Source of the DNA: Leishmania donovani
Taxonomy: Eukaryota > Euglenozoa > Kinetoplastea > Trypanosomatida > Trypanosomatidae
Length of the DNA stretch: 64,000 nucleotides
Assembly: GCF_000227135.1 (NCBI RefSeq)
Contig: NC_018233.1
Location: 141,958 to 205,957 of the forward strand
Direction of reading: 5' to 3'
This document shows, piece by piece, positions 10,800-20,735 of this stretch. Under the pieces are notes generated by a model, which was given only the letters and a program-made list of their open reading frames with translations, was not told the DNA's origin and searched no databases. A program made the translations under genes and the position numbers. How positions within the stretch are numbered: position 1 is the stretch's first letter; each line of letters opens with the position of its first letter.

Positions 10800-12032
10800 G
10801 CGAGCGTGTGTGTTTGGGGACATCAGCCAATGGCTGTGGGGCGTAGTACGTGTTAGCGATGTAGAGAGCGATGACGTGCGTAACCGTGTGTGTGCGTGCG
10901 CATGCCTCCCTTCCCCTCCTTTCGCACTTGTACAACTCTTTCTTATTTTGAAATTTAGATTCTTGTGCGTGCAACGCTTGCGCGCTTGCTTGTCTGTCCT
11001 GTTGCGGGTGTCGATGCTTCGCATCCGTTGTCGTCGGCCGGCACAGATACGCGCACCCACGCATGCAATGGCAGCATTGTGTGCGCGTGCGCATGAGTGT
11101 GTCTCTGTGTGTGCATGTGGTCTCCGTGCCGTGTTCTCTGTTTTTGTGTTCTCTTCCTTCTCCCCCCTCCGTCTCCGTCTCTTGTAGGAGCTACTCAATA
11201 CTCAAGTTTTGTTTTTCGTCTTTTACGTCTGTTGCGGATGTGATGCCGTTCGCCTCCCTCCTCGTCGCCCTTCTCGACGTCTACGCTGCCCTTACAGGCC
11301 ATGAAAGCCAGCAAGCAAAGGACACACCGCTGACAGTCAGGGATACGATGTCAAGCTGCAGTTCATGGACATTGAACTCGTGGGGGTGAAGGAGTATGCC
11401 TGTGTGCGTGCAATGCCACCCATCGTGAGCTCTCTCTCGCCGTAGCCTCCCTCTCTTCTCCCCCGATGTTGTTGCTCGGTGGATGCCTCGTGTATTGTAA
11501 TCACGCATGTCTGTGCGTGCTTGTGCCTCGCAGAATGTGCTGTCGTCTCCAGATCTGCTGCTGAAGTAGGGCTGCAGAGCGAGAGAAGAGTGGTATGTGG
11601 GGGAGGGGGAGGGAGGGAGGGGGGCGTTGCCGTTGCTGCGCCTTGATGCGTGCGAAAACGGAAAAGCATCATTCTTCGCTGCTTCTCTTGTCTTTTCCTT
11701 TCTCCATTCTCTCTTGCCATCACGTCACCTTCGCTGCCTCTCTGTCTCCGTCTCTGTCTCGGTGTGTGTGTGTGTGTGTGTACGTACGGTACCTCGACGC
11801 TGAACATCGACACCACTACAGCGCCACACTCGCTTGTTTTTTTTTTCCAGTGCCAGCGCACACGCACCCGCACAGATACACACGTGTGGCTCGCACTCGA
11901 GTTGGGGGGTGGTGGTGGTCACAGAAGCCATCGACGATTTCCGTTGCGTGTCTGAGCCGAATCTTCGATTTACCATCCAGCAACCCGTCATCGCACCCTT
12001 TGAACACACAAATACAAGACGCAGTCTCCGTG
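10800..12032. other. Intergenic spacer
   Basis: TG-rich and pyrimidine-rich, with a TG tract at about 11762-11780 and a T-run at 11836-11846 that belongs to the next gene's splice signal. No gene seen. Confidence 0.6.
11849..11850 (+). promoter_or_regulatory. Strong predicted spliced-leader acceptor AG
   Basis: An 11-base T-run plus CC directly precedes this AG. The resulting 5' UTR of 182 nt has no ATG before 12033, supporting that start. Confidence 0.65.
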
Positions 12033-15011
12033 ATGTTGCACGAAGGCCAACCCATGTACGACACTGCGCCGCTCAGTGCGTTTGACACGGGGGACGTTGC
12101 GGAGAGGGACGTGCTCGCCTCCGTCGACAACACTTACTCTCCCTGCCACAGCAGCTTATCGACTCGCCAACGGCAGCAGCACCAGCAGCGCATGCTGCGT
12201 CACAGCATGAGCGGCAGCGGCTCCTGCATCGCGGCGGTGCGCTGCACCAGCTCACTGCCGGTACCGCAGGGCAGCGTTGGCTCTAATCCACTCTCGCCGC
12301 CAGCCGCTGCCCAGCCTCAGCTGCCCTTTGCGCCAGTCGGTGCGGCTGGCACGGCAGACTGGGGCGACCATGAGCACTCCATCCCCCAACAGCTGCGGCA
12401 GTTGGAGAAAAATCTGCCGCCGGAGGTTCCTCCGCTGACCCCCGCCGCCGAGGACTTTGTGCACGAGATACTGGCAATGAACACGTTGGCGATGGAGCAG
12501 TGCTACGCTGCCATTGCCGCGACCAGTGGTGCTACCCTTGTCGGCGCTGCCGTCGCCAACTCCACCCCCAACGTCACCGCTGCCTCGGAGGAGCCCATGA
12601 GGATCCTGAGCGAGGCCTACATGCGGGTCGACGAGACTTCTGCGCAGGATTTCCCGGTGCCGTTGCTTGATGAGCTGAAGACCACGACACTCAATAACAT
12701 GGGCGTTGTGGAGTGCAATCGCGGCCAGCCACGGCAGGCGCTTAGTCACTTTGAGGCTGCTCGGCAGCTGGAGGAGAACAACGGCATGGCCTCGCCCTCC
12801 ATCGCCCTCAACATGTGCGCAGCGTACAACGCGTTGCGTATGTTTGACAAGGCGACAGCGGCCGCGCTGGAGACGATTGACATGCTGCGCTCGTTGGCGC
12901 TGCAGCGACGGCGTAATCGTCGACTGAATGCTACCGCGACTGCCCTTCTCGGCGGCAGCGGTCTTCCGTGGCACGGCAGCGGTGGCGGCGCGATGGACGG
13001 CGCCAAGGACGGAGACACGTCAACGACAGACCTGCTGCTCGAGGCCGCTGCGGCTCCGAAGATTGCGGACTCGCAGAACGAGGCGCTATGGGGTGCCGCG
13101 TGGAACAACTTGGCAGTTGCGCAGATCAACACTGCTCGCGGCTCCAAGGATACGAGCGAATACACGAATGCGCTGTCCCTCTTCCAAAACGCGATGCGAG
13201 CGACGCAGGAGCTGCTCGGAATGCAGCACCCCATGTCGAAGGCAGTCGTCGAGACATTCCGCTCGGTGCGGCGAGCCTTGCGCTATCACGGCGCCTTTAA
13301 GCAGCACCGCTCGCTGCTGCGTGCGCCGCTGCCGCCGGTGGACCCGCGGGAGCGAGAGTGGGAGGAGAGGCAGGTGGAGGTGATGCCGGGCCACACCCGC
13401 CACGGCACCCTGCAGCAACAGAGGCAGCAGCTGACCATTACGTTTCGCGGCGAGGTTACAGGCGGGCAGAAGGTGGTTGAGCGGCTGGACAGCACCCCAT
13501 ACCCCGGCGCCGCCTCCGAGCCATACCAGAAGCAGCAGCGCATGTGTGGCTCAAACAGCGGTTGTGGCAACACCTCCGCTGCGACTGGTAGCCGCAACCG
13601 CAGCCGCTCCGGCAGCAAGAAGCAGCCCAAGCCGCAGAGCGGCATATCGCAGCTGATGCGCAGCATACCACTCAGTAGCACCCTATGCCACGCTAGCGCC
13701 GTGTACGGCAATCCGCACCCCCTTCTCTACTCCCCACCACCGTCAGGGCAGTACGCGGAGTCGGCCCCGCTCTCCTTTTCGGGCAGCGTCCGTGCGACGG
13801 TCAACCAGTACGACGGCTCTGCCGCCGCCCCTGGACGTGCCATGTCCGCCGCCGACTCGAGCCGCCAAGGCCGCAACAGGGGCCAACACAGCCACACCAC
13901 TAGAAGCCGTAGCGGTGCAACAGGGCGCACACCGCCCCCGCATCGGCAGCAGCAGCAGCCGGCAGCCACAGCAGCAACGGAGAGGGGTGGGGGCAAGCGG
14001 AGCAAGTCCCGGAAAACAGGGAACAATCACTTTCAGACGGCCCCGCACCCGAGCTCCTCGCGTAGCTACCAGCATGGCAACGCGGTAGGTGCAGCTGCAG
14101 CGCCTCCTGCACCGCAGCCAACTCGTCCACCAGTGTCCAAGGCGCTGCCACCTATCGATATGGGCGCTGCTGCTGGTGGTGCTGCCGCTACTCCCGCCGC
14201 CTTAGCAGAGTATAATGAAGGCCATGCAGGGGCTGCTGGTGCCGTGCCTCTCGGGTATGCCACTGGCACATTCGGCGACAGGTCCAGCAGGCCCACCGTC
14301 ACATCTATCTTCACGCAACATCAGCCGCAGCGGCCGTCGAAAAGGATTCCGTCAGCGCCGCATGGGTCTACGTCTGTCTCTCCTTCAGCGGGTGTTGTCC
14401 ACAGTGGTGCTGCGGCCACTTCACATGTGCAGCAGTCGAAAATGCTTCTGCTGGCTGCGCCGGCGAGCGGCGTGGCCACGACGACGACCTACTACCCGCT
14501 CGAGGTTCCGTCAGAGGCAGTAGCAAAGTCTGCGGAGCACCGAGGGCCGATGCTCACGCCGGCGACGGTGCAGTCCGCTTGGCACGACGCCGGAGACCCG
14601 AGCGCGGGCACCCACGAGCTGTTCCGGGGCATGTGGGTCACCGCCGACCCACACTACGTACACCGCGGCCCGCGTGTATTCGGCCGACCGGCGTACTACA
14701 CGATTGCCACTACGCTGGGTGTGACTGAGGATGGCGTGGGCGGTGGCGCTAGTGTCGCCGGCACCGGCACCGGCGCTGCGGCTTCAACAACACAGACGGA
14801 CTCAGCACCTCGCCCAGTGCTGCCTACGCTGACGTACAGCAGCAGCGGCAGCGAGGAGGACAACGATGCTGAGGGTGAGGAAGGCCATGGGTGCGAAGGC
14901 GGCGCGATGGATGTGCGCCACCACACCTCCGTATCCACCGATGCGCCATCGTCGTCTGCTTCGCCAAAGAAGAACACCCTGGCGGAGACATCGCGGATGA
15001 CGAGTAGCTGA
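12033..15011 (+). CDS. TPR-domain protein with long disordered tail, 992 aa
   Basis: Residues about 215-288 contain two helix pairs with tetratricopeptide spacing (LNNMGVVECNRGQPRQALSH and ALNMCAAYNALRMFDKATAA). A third TPR-like unit is at about 357-416 (WNNLAVAQINTARG and following). TPRs bind protein partners, so an adaptor role is expected; the partner is unknown. The first 150 residues and everything from about 430 to the end are low complexity (Ser, Gln, Ala, Arg, Gly). A small less-biased block at about 870-900 carries Trp, His and Tyr residues. The frame is open 5' to 11595 but contains the splice signal, so 12033 is the likely start. No membrane segment is visible. Confidence 0.8.
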   Translation: MLHEGQPMYDTAPLSAFDTGDVAERDVLASVDNTYSPCHSSLSTRQRQQHQQRMLRHSMSGSGSCIAAVRCTSSLPVPQGSVGSNPLSPPAAAQPQLPFAPVGAAGTADWGDHEHSIPQQLRQLEKNLPPEVPPLTPAAEDFVHEILAMNTLAMEQCYAAIAATSGATLVGAAVANSTPNVTAASEEPMRILSEAYMRVDETSAQDFPVPLLDELKTTTLNNMGVVECNRGQPRQALSHFEAARQLEENNGMASPSIALNMCAAYNALRMFDKATAAALETIDMLRSLALQRRRNRRLNATATALLGGSGLPWHGSGGGAMDGAKDGDTSTTDLLLEAAAAPKIADSQNEALWGAAWNNLAVAQINTARGSKDTSEYTNALSLFQNAMRATQELLGMQHPMSKAVVETFRSVRRALRYHGAFKQHRSLLRAPLPPVDPREREWEERQVEVMPGHTRHGTLQQQRQQLTITFRGEVTGGQKVVERLDSTPYPGAASEPYQKQQRMCGSNSGCGNTSAATGSRNRSRSGSKKQPKPQSGISQLMRSIPLSSTLCHASAVYGNPHPLLYSPPPSGQYAESAPLSFSGSVRATVNQYDGSAAAPGRAMSAADSSRQGRNRGQHSHTTRSRSGATGRTPPPHRQQQQPAATAATERGGGKRSKSRKTGNNHFQTAPHPSSSRSYQHGNAVGAAAAPPAPQPTRPPVSKALPPIDMGAAAGGAAATPAALAEYNEGHAGAAGAVPLGYATGTFGDRSSRPTVTSIFTQHQPQRPSKRIPSAPHGSTSVSPSAGVVHSGAAATSHVQQSKMLLLAAPASGVATTTTYYPLEVPSEAVAKSAEHRGPMLTPATVQSAWHDAGDPSAGTHELFRGMWVTADPHYVHRGPRVFGRPAYYTIATTLGVTEDGVGGGASVAGTGTGAAASTTQTDSAPRPVLPTLTYSSSGSEEDNDAEGEEGHGCEGGAMDVRHHTSVSTDAPSSSASPKKNTLAETSRMTSS

Positions 15012-16569
15012 GTTTGTGTGTGTGCATGTCTCTGCGTTACCGCGCATCGGACACAGTGTGGCTGGACGAACGCCCTCACCCTTTTTCGGACTTGCTTGCT
15101 GCGCTTTTCAGGTTCCACTGCTGTGGCGGGTGGTGCTAACCGTCGAGGGACACCAAGCCGTCTTACCGTGGCGGCTGTCCGGCGTGTGCGCACTCGACGT
15201 GTCGTCTCTGCCTTTTGCGCTGCACGCATTAGCGGCATCGCCATCATCGCGCGTGCCCGTCTGCGTCTGTCCTTCCCTCCTCCCCTCTCCTCCCCTTCCC
15301 CTTTCTCTGTGTGTGGGTGTGTGGGGGCCGCACGATGGCCGGCCGGGCCGCCTGCTTTTCTTCCTTAGTGTGGCGCCTTCTGTGTTCGACGGGCCTTGGA
15401 CACGTCCGCCTTCGTGCGGCCCCTCCGCCCTCCCCCCCGTATCATCGCTGTTCTGCCTGTCTGTGTGTATACCAGAACATTGCCGCTAGTGTCTGTGCCT
15501 GTATCTCTCTCTGTGTTGGATGTACAGTAGTCGTTTATTCGGCTTGTCTTGTCTTCGAATCGTTCAAGTGGAAGAGCAAGGTGCGGAGGGGGGGGGCATG
15601 TGGGGTGGGTGTGGGGGCTGTCCATGCGTGCGCGTGCGCGTGTGTCTGCATCGCCTTGCGCCTACTCCGTCCTCCCCTCTCCGCTCATCTCTCTATCTTC
15701 TGCTTGCGTGGTCCTCTTCGCATCTCATGTATCAGCTCCGCTTGCCACCTCCACCCGCAACGACGTGTGTGCGCGACGTGTGCCGATGGAGGAGGATGGT
15801 CTCATGTACATCTTTCGTGTGCGCCGACTTGAGAGGGACCACCGGTCAGTGCCCCTCTCGTTCGCTCTATCTCTGGCTGACTGCCTCTCTCGCGTCGCCT
15901 TAGACTACCCACACCGACGTACGCATAGACACAACGTTTTTCTCTGCGTATGTGTGTGTGTGTGTGCCGGAGCCGCGCTCAACCTGTCAATCAAGAACAA
16001 CAGCAGCGGCAAAGATATGCGCATAAGAGTGCGACAGCGGCAGGGGTCGACGAAGCTGGTTTTTGGTGGTGGTTCGCGCCGGTGGTGGGAGGGTGGATGG
16101 CTGTGGACTGTGGCGTAGTGGCGCCTCTGTCCGCCCTACCTTCGGCAACACGGCCTCCTCCTGCTCTTCGCCAACGGAGTCTTGAAGCTCCCAGGGCGTC
16201 GTCGTCTTTCTCTTGGTGTGTGCGCGAACGCATGCTGTGGTGAGGGTGTCCTGCGCGGGCGCGAGTGCGCAGCTGCGGATCGCCCCCGCGGACGTCCCTC
16301 TCATCTCTTCTCTTCCCCTGCTCTCCCACACACCTTAAAGCGTATTCCGCACGTGCATGGGAGGGTATGCGTGACTGTCGCAGACGCCCTGTCTTCCTTC
16401 ACGACCCCCTCCCTCTCTGCCCCTCCTCTCATTCTTCTGCCAACTCGCAACGGTCACGGCCCCTTCCTTCTGCATAGAGCCCCTCTGCACGCGTCGTGTC
16501 GGGCTCTACGCTGACTGGACCTGCTGCAACGCACTTCTTTCTTGGCAACAAACAACAACAGAACGTACT

Positions 16570-16572
<3 letters not shown>

Positions 16573-16601
<29 letters not shown>
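16573..16601. repeat. (GT)n microsatellite
   Basis: 29 bp of alternating GT in the intergenic spacer. Confidence 0.95.
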
Positions 16602-16603
<2 letters not shown>

Positions 16604-16894
16604 CACACAGCGCCGCGCATCGCGCGTGAGAATGCGTGCTGGTGTGTGGCCGCTTCCCTGCCTCTGTTACCGTTCTTTGCTTGTGCGTCTGTGCGTCCTG
16701 CGGGCAGTGGAGGCAAACACTACAGCGGCAGACGCACATCGTGTCACTTCGGGGGGAGGGGGCCCTGGGTCTCACCCACTGCGCGAGAACGAAAAGCAGA
16801 GCACACACACGCACGACCTGCACGTATGTGCTCTGTCTTGGGCTGCCTTTCTTCGTTCGCATTCTCCCGTCCCTGCGCATCCGCAACGCCAATC

Positions 16895-16896
16895 AG
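16895..16896 (+). promoter_or_regulatory. Probable spliced-leader acceptor AG
   Basis: First AG after the pyrimidine-rich stretch at about 16848-16875. It leaves an 85-nt 5' UTR; an in-frame stop at 16945-16947 lies just before the ATG at 16982. Confidence 0.5.
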
Positions 16897-16981
16897 TCGC
16901 ACACACACACACTGAAGAGTACGCTGGCTGTCTATAAAAACGTATAGGGTGCGGCTCGCGATTAAGCGGCAGCTCTCCGCC

Positions 16982-18355
16982 ATGCTCGCTCATCGCCGCT
17001 ACTCTAGCGTATCATCCTCGTCGTCCGGCGTCTTCAGTGAGCCGAGTGATGGCGGTACCAGCAGCGGCAATGATAGCAACTCTTACTACTCCGAAGGATC
17101 CGGCTCCTACCGCTCCGTGTCCTCCGTGCTGACCTCCTCTCGGTCCGGGGCGACGACCACCGCAGCCACGGCAGCCAGCTCCACCTCAGCCGTCGACTCG
17201 TCGTCCACGAATACATTCTCAGATGTGCTGACAACATCGTCGGCGCGCTCGCACTCCTCAGCACCCCCCAGGCGCGCAGTGGCCCGCTCCGCTGCCTCCA
17301 GATCCGAGGTCGTTGGGCACAAAACTACCAAAGGTGCCAGTGGCGTCGTCGTCGCCAACCACAATAACAAGGGGGTAGGGGACACGCTGGCGCAGCGGAC
17401 AGTCTTCACTTTCACGGAGACCACCACCGCCAGCAGTGCCACGGTGGACGACACCGACGCGCTCGTGAGTGCGCCGCAGTCGCCGATGCCGCAAGCGGCA
17501 CTCGCACCCGTCTCCAACCGCACCGCGGACGTCGCCAGGGAGAAGCGTTACCACATCTCTGAGGAAGAGCTGGTGCGCCACCCATGGGCGCCGGTGGACT
17601 GCGACACGACCGTGGACGCGCGCAAGGGGGGCGGCGATCGCGGTGGGTTGGCACTCAGTGTGCTGGACACGATTCACACGGTCTCGATGGCGGTGCCGCC
17701 GCCGCCAGAGGAGGCGCAGCGACGCCGCGAAGAGGGCGGCCTGACTTATCCGAGCCGTCTGACGCTCCGCTTTGTGCGCAGCTCGTCACCACTGCGCCAC
17801 TGCGCCAGCGCTGTGGCGCAGGACAAGGACGGCACGGGAAACGGCGGCGGGGGAGCGACGTTGGGAGCCGACGGCGCCACCGCCACACGTGCGCGCAAGA
17901 CCTTCATCTGCTGCTGCTTCCATGGTTGCAGTGGGAAGGCGCCGTGCAAAATGAAAAGTTACACGGCGATGCGGCGGAAGCGTCACCATCCCCTGCGCAG
18001 CCATCACGTGCCGCTGGTGAACTTCTGCACGACGCGTGAGCATGGCATTCCGATGGAGGGCGTCCAAAACGTGTTGCCGAGCGTCGAGGAAGCTGCTGGC
18101 TACCAAAACCTCAAAGTCGACATGATGGGCACAGAGGAGCTCCCGAAGCAGCTGCAGAAGGCAATACAGCCATGGGGCCGACCTGCCAGCGGCTTGCGCC
18201 TTGAAAAGTCGTACGCCTTTGGCCACGGAGCTGGCGGAGGGCAGGACGGGGCCGGGCAGTCTGCCTTTATGCGTGACGGTGACCCGCAGGGCTTCTGGAT
18301 CGCGCAGCTGCACAGGCACGCAAGCGTGCGCCTCGAGCCCATCGGGATCGAGTGA
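16982..18355 (+). CDS. Hypothetical protein with Cys-rich motif, 457 aa
   Basis: Family not recognised. The first 140 residues are Ser/Thr/Ala-rich and probably disordered. A hydrophilic ordered-looking stretch starts near residue 185 (a Tyr-His-Ile-Ser-Glu-Glu run). A compact motif at about 310-350 has Cys310, Cys311, Cys312, His314, Cys316 and Cys322, followed by several Arg/Lys and His residues; this looks like a metal-binding or nucleic-acid-contact element, which is inference. The C-terminal 100 residues are well structured in composition (Trp, Phe, Tyr present) and end in a short basic/acidic stretch. The frame can be entered from a GTG at 16949, but ATG 16982 is the first AUG after the predicted splice site. 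Confidence 0.75.
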   Translation: MLAHRRYSSVSSSSSGVFSEPSDGGTSSGNDSNSYYSEGSGSYRSVSSVLTSSRSGATTTAATAASSTSAVDSSSTNTFSDVLTTSSARSHSSAPPRRAVARSAASRSEVVGHKTTKGASGVVVANHNNKGVGDTLAQRTVFTFTETTTASSATVDDTDALVSAPQSPMPQAALAPVSNRTADVAREKRYHISEEELVRHPWAPVDCDTTVDARKGGGDRGGLALSVLDTIHTVSMAVPPPPEEAQRRREEGGLTYPSRLTLRFVRSSSPLRHCASAVAQDKDGTGNGGGGATLGADGATATRARKTFICCCFHGCSGKAPCKMKSYTAMRRKRHHPLRSHHVPLVNFCTTREHGIPMEGVQNVLPSVEEAAGYQNLKVDMMGTEELPKQLQKAIQPWGRPASGLRLEKSYAFGHGAGGGQDGAGQSAFMRDGDPQGFWIAQLHRHASVRLEPIGIE

Positions 18356-19203
18356 GGCGTTCATCAGCACATGAGGGGTGGCGAGAGCGCGCGAGAAGGT
18401 GAGGTGGGGAGAACTGGGCTGGAGAGTGTGTATTAGTGCTTACGGTTTGTGTGTGTTGGCGGGAGGGGTGCCGCACAGGCATGAACGGAGACGCTCACGG
18501 CACCATGCTCATCCTTGTCTCCTCTCTTGCGCAGCTTCTGCAGCCCACGCAGGCGTGTGTGTGTGTCTTCTCCTCGATCTAGAGTTCTTTTTTTTGTGTA
18601 CATGAAGCGCACAGCTGTGCACGTCACGACGTTGCCTGTTCATGCGCTTGCATACGGGCGTGTTTGTGGATGTTTGCTAACTACCCCATTCACCTCACCC
18701 CACCCTCTCTCTCCGTGTGTTGTACACCTGCGTCTATACCACCGCACCTCTCTGTTACTGTTGTCTTGCTCTGCAATCTCTTTTTCTCTCTGTGTCTCTT
18801 TCTGTATTTCTGATGCCCCCCTCCCCCATCTTTCTTCTCCAATGCTTGACACTGTGACCACGCCTCAGCGCCTTTGTCGGTCTCTCTATTCCCTCTCCCC
18901 TACACACACTCGCTCTCCACGTGCCTCCAGCCCCTCCGCCGTCCGACACGCGCCGCTCTCTCCCCGATCTCACGTGTTGGAGTCGTTTTATTCGGCCAAA
19001 GCCACCGTTCCCGTCGCGCTCGTACGCCTGATCGTACACCGACTCTCTCCGTTCTGCGTCTTCTCGTGCTTGCGTGATGGAGCGAAGCTGGTATGCAGAG
19101 CTTTAGGCGAGAGGCTGGTGCGGTTGTGCTCGTGCTCCGGGTGAGGTACTGTTGGCGGAGCGAGCGAGCACGAGAAGACAAGAAAGAAGTGTGCATGTGT
19201 GCA

Positions 19204-19204
<1 letters not shown>

Positions 19205-19232
<28 letters not shown>
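19205..19232. repeat. (TG)n microsatellite
   Basis: 28 bp of alternating TG. Confidence 0.95.
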
Positions 19233-19236
<4 letters not shown>

Positions 19237-20655
19237 AGTCGGTGAAGGATGGCGAGCGCATACACACGCACCGAGGGGGGTGGGGAGGGCCATCACTGCC
19301 TTGTACATCTGCATCTCTCTTCCGCTAGAGCAAAGTAATGCACAAGACGGAAGCTCCCCAGCTGAACACGCTTGCACGCCGCTGCGTGAAACAGAGTAGT
19401 GACAGCCTCCGCATGAGGATACGCTTGGCCTTCTTGTTCCTCTTCCGCGAGCCTCCACCCCTCTCGGCGTGTCGGCCGGCCCGTCTCCGGTGCGTTCGCA
19501 CATCGGCAGTTGCCGCAGCTCTTCCACACATACGAAGACGGTGGAGGGTAGGAGCGGAGGCCACGCGAGGTGGGAGGAAGAGAGGTCAGAGAGATGGTGA
19601 GGGCACACTGCCAAACGCGCGCGCAGGTCTACCAGGAACCTGCACGACTCGCGTCATCGTCGTCTTCTCCTTGACACAACCACAACCGCGACACGTGCAG
19701 GCGGGGTGGTGATGGTGGCTGTTCAATGGATGAGACTCATTGCGCCCCTTGTGTTCGAATCTTTTTTTCTGCTGCACACGGACAGACAGCGACAGACTGG
19801 GGCACACATATCTATCTCTTCTTCCGCTCTCCGCTCCCCCTCTCGCCATTTCACACGCCCCCCAAACGCACACGCACACAGCTGCCTTGCACATTTCGTG
19901 TTTTCCTTCTTCCCTCGCCCTGTGTGTGCACGCCTCTTTCGCCTTGTCTCTCCATCTTCTTCGCTGGCACCACCACCATCTGCTGCAGCGTGTGCGTGCG
20001 TGTGTGTGCACATCTCTTCCTCTCTCCCTCGTGTGTGTGCGTGTGTGAGGGTCGAGAACCCCAACTCGGTTGTCTTGCCGTTCACACGCGTAGCGCGTGC
20101 GACACGCGTGTGTCGGCGTGACGCTTGGCAGCGCTCTCCTTGTCTTTCTTTTTGGCATCATTCGTTGCGCCTACCTACTCTCTCACTGACACACGCACAC
20201 ACACACGTATATGTATACGTATATACATACATGTCTTGCGCAGCAATCGGTGCAGTTCTCCCCCCTCCTCCTCTTCTTCCTCTTCCTCTCTCTGCCGTTG
20301 TGCGTGCGTGTGTAGGTATTTCTTAGCCAATTCCTCTCCTCCTCTCCTCACCTTCCTGTAGGCTGCTGCTACTTCACATCGTCGCAGCCATAGCAATCAT
20401 CGCCGCTGTGTGCCATTGTTAGTACTACTGCTGCTGTTTTAGGGCGTCACTGTGTGCCTGCTCGTGTATATGGGAGAGGGGCAAGGCTCAAGAGGCAGAT
20501 CTGTCACCGCCTTTCAGGATAGCGAAGGGTGTGCCACACCACCACCAACCTGCCGTTTCTCTCCTCGCCTCTCGCCGTCTCTCTCTGCGTGTGTGTGTGT
20601 GGGTGTGTGTGTTTGCCCTTTTCCTTGTGTGTTGGTTACGCGGCATTTCGCACGG

Positions 20656-20657
20656 AG
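20656..20657 (+). promoter_or_regulatory. Probable spliced-leader acceptor AG
   Basis: First AG after the long CT tract at 20552-20588 (TG repeats lie between). It gives a 78-nt 5' UTR and makes 20736 the first ATG. Confidence 0.5.
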
Positions 20658-20735
20658 CACCACTGGCACGCTACCGTCACCGCCGTTCCCCCTCCCCTCC
20701 CGCATCGAAAGCCGCCGGCTGAGCGAGACGCGCAA

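Larger units (their letters stand above)
15012..16981. other. Long intergenic spacer
   Basis: About 2 kb without a convincing gene. It is pyrimidine-rich on the plus strand, with a G-run at 15585-15596 and a (TG)n tract at 16573-16601. Confidence 0.6.
18356..20735. other. Long intergenic spacer
   Basis: About 2.4 kb without a convincing gene. It holds a (TG)n tract at 19205-19232, a CA/TATA stretch near 20183-20232 and many CT tracts. Open frames here are Ser/Leu/Cys/Thr-rich translations of pyrimidine tracts. Confidence 0.6.

Noticed and set aside
18515..19144. 210-codon plus-strand ORF in the long spacer after the Cys-rich gene
   Set aside because: Translation is Ser/Leu/Cys/Arg-rich and follows CT/TG tracts; no domain, and composition is like spacer DNA.
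19750..19775. tRNA-like B-box (GTTCGAATC followed by a T-run)
   Set aside because: No A box, acceptor stem or cloverleaf pairing in the preceding 80 bp; chance match.
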